Made by a program: the position numbers and the translations under genes. Under the pieces are notes generated by a model, which was given only the letters and a program-made list of their open reading frames with translations, ran no database searches and had not been told where the DNA came from. Source: Vulcanimicrobiota bacterium (lineage in GTDB: Bacteria; Vulcanimicrobiota; Vulcanimicrobiia; Vulcanimicrobiales; Vulcanimicrobiaceae). From it: a stretch of DNA of 64,000 nt. This document shows, piece by piece, positions 7,237 through 17,800 of this stretch; position 1 is the first letter of the stretch; the number at the start of each line of letters is the position of its first letter. Location of the stretch: NCBI GenBank assembly GCA_003168375.1, contig PMSI01000001.1, positions 310,001-374,000 on the forward strand, in the 5' to 3' direction.

Positions 7237-8855
7237 AGCCCGACACCGCCGCGCTGATCGAACGGCCGTACCAGGAGGTCATCGACGACATCCTGACCGC
7301 CGTCGTGGGCGGCGTGGTCAACGAGCAGATCTTCTTCGACGTCAAGGAGACGCTCTACAAGCTCGCGCAGCCGGCGAGCACGGTGCGCAGCGTCATCGGG
7401 ACGCGCCACGTGACGGTGAACGGCGTGCCGTCGGTCGTGCGGTACAGCTTCACGGGCGATATCGACTACGTTTTCTCCGCCGGCGACAACGCGATCGTCT
7501 GGCAGACGGGCGGCGCCTGGCCGGACGACGAGACGATCTTCTTCGTCGACTACGTGAAGGTCAACAGCCTCTCGCCGCTGACCGACATAAACGTCGGCAG
7601 CGTGACGCGCACGCTGAGCGAGGCGATCGGCCGCGAGATCGCGACCGTCTACCAGCAGATCGAGCTCGCGTACCTCGCCGGCTTCGTCGACACCGCGACC
7701 GGCGGCTCGCTCGACCTCGTCGTCTCGATCCTCGACGTCGTGCGCAAGACCAAAGAGTACGCCGCGGGCCTGGTGACGTTCTTCCGCGACCCGGCGGTCC
7801 CCGACGGCGCGATCACCGTGCCGCAAGGGACGCACCTGAGCACCACCAAGGGCGACGCGGCGTTCGTGACCGCCGAGGAGCGGACGCTGCAGCGCGGCCA
7901 GGTGCGGATCGACATCCCGGTGCGCGCCGACGACGGCTTCAAAGGCCCAGCCGGGATCGTTCCGGCGAACGCGATCACGACGCTCGCCGGCTCGATCGTC
8001 GGGATCGCGCGCATCACGAACTTCGACCCGACGGTTCTCGGGGCGGCCGACGAGACCGACGACGACCTGCGTTCGCGCGCGAAGGCGAAGCTGCAGAGCA
8101 TCGGCAAAGGCACGATCGCCGCGCTCGCGCAGGCGGTCTGGGACGAGCACGCGACGCTGCTCGAGATTCGCGATCCGGCGAGCGCGCCGGAGAAGCGCTC
8201 CGATCCAGGCACGGTGTACCTGCTGGTCGACACGAAGCCCGAGCGCTTCGTCAGCTTGCAGGGCGCGGTCCAGGAAGTGCGCGCGGCCGGCGTGCAGGCG
8301 ACGCTCGTCGCGCGGTACGTTTTCGTCAAGCCGAAGCTCGTCGCAACGATCGCGCCCGGTTTGACCGCCCCCGGCAAGGTGAAGCTCGTCGGCGAGATCG
8401 TCGCCGCGATCCAAGGCTACGTCGACGGCCTCGCGGCCGGCGCGCCGCTGGTCGCCGCCGACCTGCTCGCGGCGATCGTGAAGAACGTCAAAGAGATCGG
8501 CGATCCCAAGAAAGTCAAGATCGTCGACGTGATGGCGTGGTACGCGGACGTGGGCAGCCCCACGACCGATCCGTTGCTCGAAGCGCTCCTCATCGCGGCG
8601 CAAGCGGCGCCGCCCGGCGATCTCGCCGCACTGCGCGCCGCGCTCGCCGGCGTGCTGAGCGCGACCGCGCCACCGGTGTTCGGCGGCGACCGCATCGCCG
8701 ACCGCGATCTCGTGCAAGGGCCGAGCGGCGCGCGCGCGACCGACGAGGAGATCGAGGCGGCGACGTTCTCGGTGGTCGCGGTCGTGAACGGCGAGTCGAA
8801 CTGGACGATCGCGCTCGACATCGAGCCGGCGGACATCGTCCTGGCCGAGCAGTGA
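7233..8855 (+). CDS. Baseplate J-like protein
   Basis: A 540-residue protein starting with GTG overlapping the gp25 stop. Domain signs of gpJ/T4 gp6-like baseplate wedges are a helical N-terminus, a central PDGAITVPQGTHLSTTKG strand, an AEERTLQRGQV segment, and GPAGIVPANAIT leading to ADETDDDLRSRAKAKL, the hallmark ETDDxLR helix. Residues about 340-420 hold the alpha/beta repeat of the distal domain. In the baseplate this protein dimerises with itself and with the gpI-like protein, whose gene follows directly. The length is slightly above phage gpJ because of an extra C-terminal region after residue 450. Confidence 0.9.
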   Translation: MKPDTAALIERPYQEVIDDILTAVVGGVVNEQIFFDVKETLYKLAQPASTVRSVIGTRHVTVNGVPSVVRYSFTGDIDYVFSAGDNAIVWQTGGAWPDDETIFFVDYVKVNSLSPLTDINVGSVTRTLSEAIGREIATVYQQIELAYLAGFVDTATGGSLDLVVSILDVVRKTKEYAAGLVTFFRDPAVPDGAITVPQGTHLSTTKGDAAFVTAEERTLQRGQVRIDIPVRADDGFKGPAGIVPANAITTLAGSIVGIARITNFDPTVLGAADETDDDLRSRAKAKLQSIGKGTIAALAQAVWDEHATLLEIRDPASAPEKRSDPGTVYLLVDTKPERFVSLQGAVQEVRAAGVQATLVARYVFVKPKLVATIAPGLTAPGKVKLVGEIVAAIQGYVDGLAAGAPLVAADLLAAIVKNVKEIGDPKKVKIVDVMAWYADVGSPTTDPLLEALLIAAQAAPPGDLAALRAALAGVLSATAPPVFGGDRIADRDLVQGPSGARATDEEIEAATFSVVAVVNGESNWTIALDIEPADIVLAEQ

Positions 8856-8856
8856 G

Positions 8857-11800
8857 ATGCCGACCAAGACCGACCGCATCTTAGGGTATCTTCCGCGCAC
8901 GTTCCGCGCCTTGCCGCGTCCCAACACGCTGTACTCGGTCGTCGACGCGTTCGGCAACGAGCTGCAGCAGGCCGAGAACGCGTCGGCCTCGATCATGATC
9001 GCGCACTGGGTCGACCTCGCCGACCACGGCGCCGACAACATCCAAGACCTGGCGTGCATAGCCGCGCTCTACGGCCTGGCGCCGCGCAACGCGACCCCGA
9101 TCCCGGTCCCCGGCAACGCGGCGTGCCCGCCGCTCGCCGCCGACGAGACCGTCGAGCAGTTCCGCGAGCACCTCAAGCGCTACGTGCGCACGTTCCTCGA
9201 CGGCACGACGACCGTGCAGGGGATCATGCGCATCGTGGCCGAGGCGCTCGGGCTGCACATCGCCGACGACTACACGCAGCTCGACGTGTGGTGGCGGCGG
9301 GGCGGCGCGCCCTTGACCGACGTCGTGGCGCGCGGCGACGACGCCGCCGCGGCGATCTTCGGCGCGCGCGCGCGGACCGCCGGCGGCGTGCCGTCGCAGG
9401 CCGCGCGCATCGCCGGCACGGTCGACCTGCGCGAGGGCGCCGACCTGCGCGACGGCGCGCACGTGCACCTGGCGGTCGACGGCGCCGCGCCGGTCAACGT
9501 CGACCTCTCCGCGCACGCGAACGACCCGCCGGCAACGTTCGCGGCGAACGTCGCGCAGGCGATCGGCGCCGCCGTGCCGATGCTGAGCGCGCGGATCGAC
9601 GCGGGTCGGCTCGTGCTCGAGTCGAGCACGATCGGCGCGACGAGCAGCCTGGAGCTCGCCGACGCGGACGACGACGCGGCACCGGCGCTGCTCGGCCTGG
9701 TGCGGCGGCGCTACCGCGGTCGCGCCGCGACCGGGGCGAGCGTCACCGGCACCGTCCCGCTCGACGCCGGCGTCGGCTTCAGCGCGCCGGGCGCGCCGCG
9801 CTACCTGCGCCTACTGATCGACGGCACGCTCTCGCTCGAGCTCGACTGCGCGGGCACGCCCGCGCCCAAGACGCTCGCAGAGATCACCGCCGAGCTCAAC
9901 GCGCAAGCCGGGTTCGCGCTCGCCTCGAACGACGGCCGGTTTCTCACCCTGACCTCGCCGTCGACCGGCTTCGGCGCGAGCATCGCGTTCGAGCCGCCGG
10001 CCGGACAAGACACGACCGCGCGGCTGTTCGGCGCGCCGCCGCTGCTCACCGCGGGGCGCGACGCGCAGCCCGCGCGCGTCACCGGGACGCGCGACGGCGC
10101 GGCGGGGTTCGACCTGAGCGCCGGCTCGCTGCTCCAGCTCGCGCTCGACGGCGCGCCGCCGGTGACGATCGACTGCGCCGGCGCGAACCCGGCGGCGACG
10201 CAGCTCAACGAGGTCGTCAACGCGATCGACGCCGCGCTCGGCGAGCAGCTCGCGTTTCAGGACGGACACGTCGTCACGCTGCGCTCGCACAACAGCGGGC
10301 CGAGCGGCGAGATCGCGTTTCTCTCGGCGGGCGCGGGCGACGCCGCGGCGACGATCTTCGGCGTCGTGCCGCGCCGCTTCGCCGGCGCGGCGCCGGCGCG
10401 CGCGCACCTGACCGGCACGCCGGACCTCTCGGCAAAGATCGACGTCGGCACGGCTCGGCTGCTGCGCATCGCGTTCGACGGCGCGCCGCCGCGCACCGTC
10501 GACCTGCGCGCTGCGGTGCCGTTCGACCAGAACGCGAAGAGCCGGCTCGCGACGCCGGAGCAGATCGCGGATGCGATCGACGCCGCGTTCGGCACGACGG
10601 TCGCCACGACCGACGGCAGCCGCATCACGCTGACCTCGCCGACGCTCGGCGGACCGAGCCGCGTCGCGGTGCTGCCGATCGAGGAGCCGCGCGAGCGGCG
10701 CTTCGTCTCGCGCGCGTTCATCACCGACGACGCCGCCTCGAAGCTGTTCGGGATGCCGCGCGCGCTCGCTGCCGGAACGGCACCGTCCGGGGCGCGAGTC
10801 TCCGGCACGAAGGACTTGAGCCGCGGCGTCGATCTGAGCGCGGCGCGCGCGCTGCGCGTCGCGGTGGACGGCGGCCCGTTCGTCGACGTCGACTGCGCGG
10901 CGAGGAGCGCGCGGCCGCGCGCCGCCGTCGTCAGCGAGATCGTCGATGCGATCGGCGCCGTGCTCGGCGCGGGGATCGCGTCGAGCGACGGCCGCACGCT
11001 CACGCTCACCTCGCCGACCACCGGCGCGGCGAGCGCGCTCGCGTTCGCCGCGGGCGGCAGCGCGCTCGGCGTGCTGTTCGGCGGACCGCGCCACGCGCGC
11101 GGCGTGGACGCCGCCGGCGTCGTCTTTCGCGGCACGAAGGACTTGAGCGGCGGCGTCGACCTGAGCGCCGCCGCCCGGCTCGCGCTCGCAGTCGACGGCG
11201 GCGCGCTGGTCGAGGTCGCCTGCGCCGGCCCGAATCCGGCGCACACCTCGCTCAACCAGATCTGCCTGAACATCAACCACGCGCTGGGCGCGGCGGTCGC
11301 GTCGACCGACGGCAAGCACGTCGTGATCGGCTCGCTCGTGCACGGCGCGGCGAGCCGGCTCGAGATCGGCGTCCCGAGCGCGAACGATGCAACGGGCGCG
11401 ATCCTGGGCATCAGCGGCGCGCGCGAATACCACGGCGCGGACGCGCAGCCGGCGCGCATCGTCGGCGCGGCGCTGCAGGCGCCGCTCGATCTCCAGGTCA
11501 CCCGCTTCGCCGGGCTCGGTATCGACGGCGCCCCCGCCGCCGACGTCGACCTCGCCGGCGCAGTCCCGGCCGCGACGACGCTCGACGAGATCGTCGCCGC
11601 GGTGAACAAAGCGGCGTCTGGACTGGCCTCGCACGACGGCGCGCACGTCATCCTGACCTCGGCGAGCATCGGTCTGGCCGCGCGCATCGACGTCGTCGCA
11701 CCAGCTAGCGGCGACGCGCGCGCCGCGCTGTTCGGCAGCGTACCGGCGGCGGCGAGCGGCACCGCGGCTGCCGCAGCGACGCTGACCGGAACCGTCGACC

Positions 11801-13767
11801 TGCTGGCGCCGGTGAACCTCGCCGAGCAGAGCGTCTTGCAGCTCGCCGTCGACGGCGGCGCGCCGGTCGAGATCGACGTCGCCGGCACCGCGCCCGACCG
11901 CACTGCGCTCGCAGAAGTCATCACGAAGATCAATGCGGTAGTGCCCCGGCTCGCCGCAGCGACCGCCGACGAGCGGCTGCAGCTGACCTCGCCGACGAGC
12001 GGCGAGAGCAGCAGCGTCGAGCTGTGGCCGGTGCGCGCGATCGAGGTGATCGAGTACCCGCCGGAGTGGCGCGACGAGCCGGAGCAGTCGCTGCGCTACA
12101 GCGAGCGGCTGAGCGTGAAGAACGCCGGCGCGCTCGCGAGCACGCTCGAGCTGACGCTGCGCGCGCCGTCCGGTGCCGAAGGCGTCGAGCTGGTCGATCC
12201 GGCAACCGGGCTGCGGCTGCGGCTCGCGACGACGATCGGGCTCGACGAGTCGGTCCGCGTCGCGCCGGCGCAACCCGCCGGACTCCTCGCCGAGCGGCGC
12301 CGCGGCGACGGCACGCTCGTCGCGGTCCCGCCGCGCGCAGTGATCGCCGCGCCAATCGGCGAGCACGCGTTCGTGCCGTTCGCCGGCGCGCGGCATCTGC
12401 GCCGCGTGCAATCCGGCGAAGCGCTCGTGCTCGACGACGCGCTTGCACCGTTCACTGCCCAGCTGCGCGCGCTCGGGCAACGCTCGGGGATCACGGTTCG
12501 CGTCGCCGAGACGAGCGCGTTCGCCGCGCCGGCACCGGCCGGCAGCGGCGTGCGCGCCGTCGGCCGGCTCGTCGCCGCCGCCGGCGGCTTCCAGCTCGTC
12601 GACGCGGCGAACGCGGTCGTCGCCGAGGTACGCGCGCACGATGCCGCGCTTGCGCTCGAACCGTACGGCGGCTCCGTCGTCGCCGTCACCGGATCGCTGT
12701 TCGAAGAGCCGGCGCAGCCGGCGGTGCTCGTCGCGAGCAGCGTCGTCCGGCTCTTCGACGTCGCGCTCGCGTACTCGCCCGACGACGCGCCGCCGAGCAC
12801 CGAGACGTACGCCGCGGTCGCGATCGGCGCGGGAGCCGATGTCGCCGCACCGTCGCTGGCAGCGCGCATCGCGCAGAGCTCGCTGCTCGTGCGCGCGCTC
12901 GAGACCGACAAAGGTGCGGTGCTGCACCTGCCGGTCGGCACGTCGAGCTGGATCTACCTCGACTGCGAGGGCGCGCGCTTCGACCGTGCGCGCTTCGACG
13001 AAGCAACGTTTGCCGGCGGGACGTGCCGCGAGTACGGAATCTTCGACATAAGCATGTTCTCGCGCACGACGCCGCCGCGCACCATGCAGACGCTCTTCGC
13101 CGGCGCGCCCCCGCTCCCCGAGCCGCCGCTCCTCGCGCGCGCGCGCTACCGCCACTTCGCGCCCGGCGCGTTCACCGTCAATTTGCCCGCCGACCTCCCC
13201 GACGAGTTCGGCGCGCGCTTCGACCGCGGGCGGTTCGCGACGGCCGGCGCCGCGCCGGAGACGTACGACGGCGTCGTGTTCGATCCGCCGGCCGACCCGG
13301 ATAGCTTCCCGAAGCGGGTGAACAGCGCGCTGGTCACGGTCGACCACGTCGACGTCGTGCCGATCGGGTTCGAGGGCTACGTCATGCCGTTCCAGCAGCC
13401 GCGCGAGCGGTTTCTCGCAAACGGCACGGCGACCGCGCCGGCGCAGCTCTACCTCACCGAGAAGGGCGTCGCCGGTTACTACCGGCTCACCGCCGTCAGC
13501 GTCGGCACCTGGGGAAACGCGATCGCGGTCACCGCTCGCAACGCCGGCCCCGCGCGCTTCGACGTCACCATCGGCTTCGCCGGAGCACGCTTCGAGAACG
13601 GCCGTATGACCGCACTCGCCGGGCGCATCATCGCGCCGAGCGACGATCCGCTCCCCGCCCTCACCGCGCAGATCCTCACCCCTCGCCCGGTCGGCGTGCT
13701 GCAAGCGAAAGCGGCCGGCGTGCGGGCCGACGTTTCGCGCGACCGCGCGCAACCGGTCTTATCGTAA
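8857..13767 (+). CDS. Giant tail protein I fusion with eight internal repeats
   Basis: A 1636-residue protein one base after the J stop. Residues 1-150 look like tail protein I: LPRTFRALPRPNTLYSVVDA, an IAALYGLAPRNA turn, then EHLKRYVRTFLDGTTTVQGI. Phage gpI has only about 200 residues. Residues about 183-1057 hold eight tandem units of roughly 105-130 residues with the pattern TGTxDLS..., LxLAVDGGxPVxVD, TLxEIVxAINAALG, DGxxLTLTSPTxG and LFG. The unit recalls hook-IN-like motifs of flagellar filament proteins. The last 550 residues include beta-rich parts, two aspartate/arginine-rich pseudo-repeats (ARFDRARFDEATF, ARFDRGRFATA) and a C-terminal domain with GYYRLTAVSVGTWGNAIAV. A baseplate protein extended into an arm or fibre is inferred. 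Confidence 0.85.
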   Translation: MPTKTDRILGYLPRTFRALPRPNTLYSVVDAFGNELQQAENASASIMIAHWVDLADHGADNIQDLACIAALYGLAPRNATPIPVPGNAACPPLAADETVEQFREHLKRYVRTFLDGTTTVQGIMRIVAEALGLHIADDYTQLDVWWRRGGAPLTDVVARGDDAAAAIFGARARTAGGVPSQAARIAGTVDLREGADLRDGAHVHLAVDGAAPVNVDLSAHANDPPATFAANVAQAIGAAVPMLSARIDAGRLVLESSTIGATSSLELADADDDAAPALLGLVRRRYRGRAATGASVTGTVPLDAGVGFSAPGAPRYLRLLIDGTLSLELDCAGTPAPKTLAEITAELNAQAGFALASNDGRFLTLTSPSTGFGASIAFEPPAGQDTTARLFGAPPLLTAGRDAQPARVTGTRDGAAGFDLSAGSLLQLALDGAPPVTIDCAGANPAATQLNEVVNAIDAALGEQLAFQDGHVVTLRSHNSGPSGEIAFLSAGAGDAAATIFGVVPRRFAGAAPARAHLTGTPDLSAKIDVGTARLLRIAFDGAPPRTVDLRAAVPFDQNAKSRLATPEQIADAIDAAFGTTVATTDGSRITLTSPTLGGPSRVAVLPIEEPRERRFVSRAFITDDAASKLFGMPRALAAGTAPSGARVSGTKDLSRGVDLSAARALRVAVDGGPFVDVDCAARSARPRAAVVSEIVDAIGAVLGAGIASSDGRTLTLTSPTTGAASALAFAAGGSALGVLFGGPRHARGVDAAGVVFRGTKDLSGGVDLSAAARLALAVDGGALVEVACAGPNPAHTSLNQICLNINHALGAAVASTDGKHVVIGSLVHGAASRLEIGVPSANDATGAILGISGAREYHGADAQPARIVGAALQAPLDLQVTRFAGLGIDGAPAADVDLAGAVPAATTLDEIVAAVNKAASGLASHDGAHVILTSASIGLAARIDVVAPASGDARAALFGSVPAAASGTAAAAATLTGTVDLLAPVNLAEQSVLQLAVDGGAPVEIDVAGTAPDRTALAEVITKINAVVPRLAAATADERLQLTSPTSGESSSVELWPVRAIEVIEYPPEWRDEPEQSLRYSERLSVKNAGALASTLELTLRAPSGAEGVELVDPATGLRLRLATTIGLDESVRVAPAQPAGLLAERRRGDGTLVAVPPRAVIAAPIGEHAFVPFAGARHLRRVQSGEALVLDDALAPFTAQLRALGQRSGITVRVAETSAFAAPAPAGSGVRAVGRLVAAAGGFQLVDAANAVVAEVRAHDAALALEPYGGSVVAVTGSLFEEPAQPAVLVASSVVRLFDVALAYSPDDAPPSTETYAAVAIGAGADVAAPSLAARIAQSSLLVRALETDKGAVLHLPVGTSSWIYLDCEGARFDRARFDEATFAGGTCREYGIFDISMFSRTTPPRTMQTLFAGAPPLPEPPLLARARYRHFAPGAFTVNLPADLPDEFGARFDRGRFATAGAAPETYDGVVFDPPADPDSFPKRVNSALVTVDHVDVVPIGFEGYVMPFQQPRERFLANGTATAPAQLYLTEKGVAGYYRLTAVSVGTWGNAIAVTARNAGPARFDVTIGFAGARFENGRMTALAGRIIAPSDDPLPALTAQILTPRPVGVLQAKAAGVRADVSRDRAQPVLS
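9403..12028 (+). repeat. Eight tandem ~110-codon repeats inside the gpI fusion
   Basis: Units begin near 9403, 9739, 10078, 10408, 10798, 11119, 11458 and 11779. Each encodes an opening T-G-T strand, a DLS..V/IDL turn, a strand with VDG, a D-A-G turn, an EI..AI/N helix, an S/T-DG-xxLTLTSPT hairpin and, except in the last, an FG or LG box followed by a Gly/Ala-rich linker. The copies have diverged strongly in sequence, so this is an old protein repeat and not a recent DNA duplication. Unit four is longer by about 20 codons. Confidence 0.85.
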
Positions 13768-13785
13768 CCAAACAGGAGAACAGCC

Positions 13786-14826
13786 ATGCCAACCGACGCG
13801 ACGCTGTACCTCAAAGTGAACCCGGGCGATCTGATCACTGCCGACCTTTTCAACACCGTCCAGGAAGACGTCAAGAAAGATATCGCGCAGCAGATCCAGA
13901 CCTCGATCGGCGGGATCACGACGGTCAAGCACGCCGACGACGCCGGCACGGTCGACGGCCTGAACGTCGATCAGCTCACGAACCAGATCCTCGAGAAAGT
14001 GAAGGCTATGATTCCAGGACGCACCGGATACATGCGCACGTTCAATCGGCTCAAGGTCCACCAGCCGACGGTGATCAAGCACAACCTCGGCGCGGAGCCG
14101 GTCGTCGACGTCTACCAGCTCGAGTACTTCCAAGTCGTCTGCGCGCAGGGCGAGACGGCCACCGACGCGATCGTCGAGTACGTCAACTTCTTCCTCTACC
14201 ACGAGAGCGAGAAGGTGATCCGCGGCAACGAGACGGTTACGACGACGGGCGCGAACGGAGTCTCGACAACCTCGACATCGGTCGTCTCGGTGACGATCGA
14301 GGACCAGCGGATTCCGCAGTACCGCATCCCCTTCAAGGACATGCTCAGCGAGTTCAACGTCGATACCAGCAAGGACGGGACGACGATCGACGAGCTGGTG
14401 ACCTCGTTCTGGACGGCGCTGTTCGGCAGCCCGAACGACACCTTCGACCCGGCGCAGTACTGCCACTCGTTCTGGTTCGAGAAGTGCTGCGGCGAGCTGC
14501 GCACGATCAAGGACCTCAAGGACCGCGGCGACTGGGACCACATCTGGTTCAAGATGCTGCCGCGCAAAACGATCAACTACCCGGCAACCGACCCGAGCAC
14601 GGTCGCGATCTCGAACGTCAACCTGGGTGCTGCCGGTCCGGTCGTCAAGACGCCCCAGCAGCGACAGCTCTCGGCATTCGACTACCCGGCGCCCACGCAG
14701 GTCGAGGTCGTTCAGCTCGACTACAATACCGTCGCGCTGGCGCTGATCGCCGATCCGATACTGCAGCCGAACGTTCCCGACGCGCTCAAGACCGAGCTCG
14801 TCGTCATGACGATCATGAAAGCGTGA
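13786..14826 (+). CDS. Distal tail/fibre-like protein, function unknown
   Basis: A 346-residue protein with an AGGAG site 19 bp after the giant gpI fusion. The N-terminus (NPGDLITADLFNTVQEDVKK) matches short N-terminal segments of phage fibres that attach to the baseplate. A helical stretch with HADDAGTVDGLNVDQLT follows, then a beta-rich body including a KHNLGAEPVVDVYQLEY strand and a Thr/Ser-rich loop at residues about 145-165. A CHSFWFEKCCGEL segment carries three cysteines. There is no signal peptide. A receptor-binding or adaptor function is inferred from gene order; I do not recognise the C-terminal domain. Confidence 0.7.
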   Translation: MPTDATLYLKVNPGDLITADLFNTVQEDVKKDIAQQIQTSIGGITTVKHADDAGTVDGLNVDQLTNQILEKVKAMIPGRTGYMRTFNRLKVHQPTVIKHNLGAEPVVDVYQLEYFQVVCAQGETATDAIVEYVNFFLYHESEKVIRGNETVTTTGANGVSTTSTSVVSVTIEDQRIPQYRIPFKDMLSEFNVDTSKDGTTIDELVTSFWTALFGSPNDTFDPAQYCHSFWFEKCCGELRTIKDLKDRGDWDHIWFKMLPRKTINYPATDPSTVAISNVNLGAAGPVVKTPQQRQLSAFDYPAPTQVEVVQLDYNTVALALIADPILQPNVPDALKTELVVMTIMKA

Positions 14827-14853
14827 TCGCCGGAGCATAGGACGAGAGACTCC

Positions 14854-17800
14854 ATGGATCCCAGCGACGGCTATGACGGGAGCGCGCGCGCCTTCGAGGG
14901 CGAGCGAACGCTGCTGCTGCGCAGCGTCCCGGTGGGCGCACGCATCACGCGGGCGCGCATCACCGTCACGCCTGTCGCCGGTCCGACCGGCACGCTGTTC
15001 GAGGAGCGGATCGACTTCGCCGATCCGACCGACGCGGCGCGCACGCTGGGCGCGACGAAGATCCCGGTCAACGGCGGCGCCGGAACGTTCGTCGAGATCG
15101 ACTTTCACAAGCGCCGCACGCTCGCTGCGATGACCGGAACGAACCTCACCGACGCGGAGCTGCAGGTCGATCTGGGCGGCGTCTACGTGCAGATCAACGA
15201 AAAAGGGGCGATCCTCACGCCGTCGGATCCCACTGCGTTCACGGTCACCGACGGAACGCTGCCGGGGCTTACCGTCTCCAAATTCAAGCTCACCGCGAAG
15301 ACCGACAACCTCGGGCCGACCACGAGCACGGTGACGATCCGCTCGACGCCCGCGAACCTGACCGTGCGCTTGGGCAAGATGGCGCCGTTCTGGGCGCGCC
15401 CGGGCGAGCTGGCCGCGCCCGACACCTCGCCGGATTTCGCCGCGCTGCTGCAGGCGTTTCTCGCCACGGCGGCGTTCGAGAACGGCTACTACCTCGTCCC
15501 GCTCGTCGTGCATTCCGACACGCTCGCGCGCCTATCGGTCACGCTCGACATCGCCTACCTGAACACCGTGATAGCGACGCCGAACGGGCTGCCCGAGACG
15601 ACGCTGCCCTTCGACGTCGGAACGGTCGCGAACGCGCCGCAGCAGCTCAGCGCCACGCTGCCGTCCGACGCGCGCGTCGTCCCCGGCGCGACGACCGCGC
15701 GCGTCTCCGGCTCGTTTGCCGAGACGCGGATCGTCCAAGGCTATGGCGCGCCGACCGGCGAGGTCGCCCCCGGCGGCGGCGCGACGATCTCGCCGACGCT
15801 CTCGCTCGGGCAGATCATCGAGGTCGACACGCCGGTCTCGGCGGCCGCGATCGACCTGTCGCTGACCGGCATCACGCGCACGGCGAACCTCGCGCTCGAT
15901 CTGCGCGCCGATCTCGACGGCAAGCCGGACGGCAACTCGCTGATCGGCGGTGCCGTCGCGTTTCCGCTGCAGAGCAGCCCGTCGCCGGCGCCCACCTGGG
16001 TCAGCGTCCCGCTGCCCAAGGAGTTCCACTTCGCCAGCGACGGCCTGGCGACGCGCTACTGGCTCGTGCTGCAAAGCTACGACGGTCAGGTGACGTGGAA
16101 CGCGGCGGCGCTCGCGGTGCCGGCAAAGACCGCGAAACCGCTGCCGGTGATGCAGCAGACCACCGACGGCGGACTGTCGTGGCGGGCGACGACGCAGCCG
16201 CTGACGCTGACCTCGCTGTTCCGCTTCCGCTATCAGCCCGCGCGCTACCAGGTTCCGATCGAGGTGCAGGTGGGGAGCGGCGCGGGCGCGGCGCGGGTGA
16301 AGCTCGACCGCTATCAACCGCTGAACCGCATCGACTTCGCGCTCGATCTGCCCGAGCTCGCCGACGCGTTCAACCACTATCTTGCCCAAACGGCACCGCA
16401 GCCGTGCTCGCAAGCGGAGCACATCGCCAACGGCGATTTCCGGCAGTGGCTGCAGCTCGGCAGCGATCTCGGCGCGGCGCCCGTCTTCACAACGGCGAAC
16501 GCGACCGGCGCGCTGGCGTTCTCGCCCGACGGCCAACTCGCGTACGCCGGCGCCGGCGTTGCGTCGCAGCTCGTCATCGTCGACGTGCTGCGCGACGCGC
16601 TCGCCGGCGCGCCGATCACGCTGGTGGGGGGCGTCCCGCTGTTCGCTGCGGCGAGCCCCGACGGCGCACGCGTCTACGTCGGCACGGCAAGCGGCGTACA
16701 CGTCATCGACGTTGCGTCGCGCACCGATCTCGGCGCGGTCGCCACCAAGTCTTTCAGCCCCGGCGCGTTCGGCACGCTCGGACCCGACGGCGCATATCTG
16801 TACGTCGCGTCGGCGAGCGGCGTCGCGGCGCTCGCGACCGACGCACTCGCCACCGCAGCAGCGACGCAGCAAACGCTGAGCACGACGGCGACCGCGTCCG
16901 CGAACCCGCGCGGGCTCGCGGTCTCGCCGGACGGGACGCTGATCTACGTGCTGGACGCGCAGACGAGGCCGCAGTTGCTCGTGCTCGCGGCGCCGTCGCT
17001 CGCCGTCCAAACATCGCTCCCGCTCGGCACGAATCTCGTCGGGCTCGCCGTCACGCCGGACGGCCGGCGCGTCATCGTGCTCGACGCAAGCACACCGACG
17101 GCGTTCGTCGTCGATGTCGCGTCGGCGTCGGTGGTGCGTTCGCTCGCCATCCCGTCCGGCACGCCTCAAGCGGCGGCGGTCTCGCCTGACGGCGCGCGCG
17201 CATACGTCCTCACTGCCGACGCCGGCGCGCAGTCGATCGCGGTGATCGACCTCGCGCGCCTCGCGTTCACCGGACCGCCGACGCAGTTCGCGGTACCGCT
17301 CCCGACGACGCCGACTGCCCCGGTGACGCTCGGCGTAACGGCGTCCGGCAGCCGCCTCTACGTCGCCGACGGCACGCGGGCGAGGCTCGCGTCGATCCCG
17401 GTCGGCACGCTGACGCCGGCGGACTGGACCGCGAGTGGCAACGTGCAACTTGCGCCGAAACGCGGCGATCCACCGACGGTCGTGGTCGGCAACCCGGAAC
17501 GGGGCCCCGACGCGAGCAGCGCGAGCATCTCGCAGGTCGTCCCAATCGGCAGCTGCGGCTACGTGTTCAGCTTCTCCGCCGACGCTGCAGCGGTTGTTCC
17601 GAGCGCGGCGGGCGACGCCGTCGCGGAAGTCTTCTGGCTCGACGGCGCCTGCGGCGTTGTGCGCACCGACTCGTTCCCGATCGCGCAGACGCGTTCGACG
17701 GCGGCGGCGCGCCGGCGCGCGCCGCTGCAGGCGCCGCCCGGCGCGACGCAGGCCGAAGTGCGCTTCCGCGCCGCGCCGGGCACGGTTATCGCGCTGGGTT

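Noticed and set aside
9811-13752. A very long open frame on the minus strand opposite the gpI fusion
   Set aside because: It is Arg-rich with no family motif, antisense to a gene with clear domains and repeats; typical of high-GC DNA.
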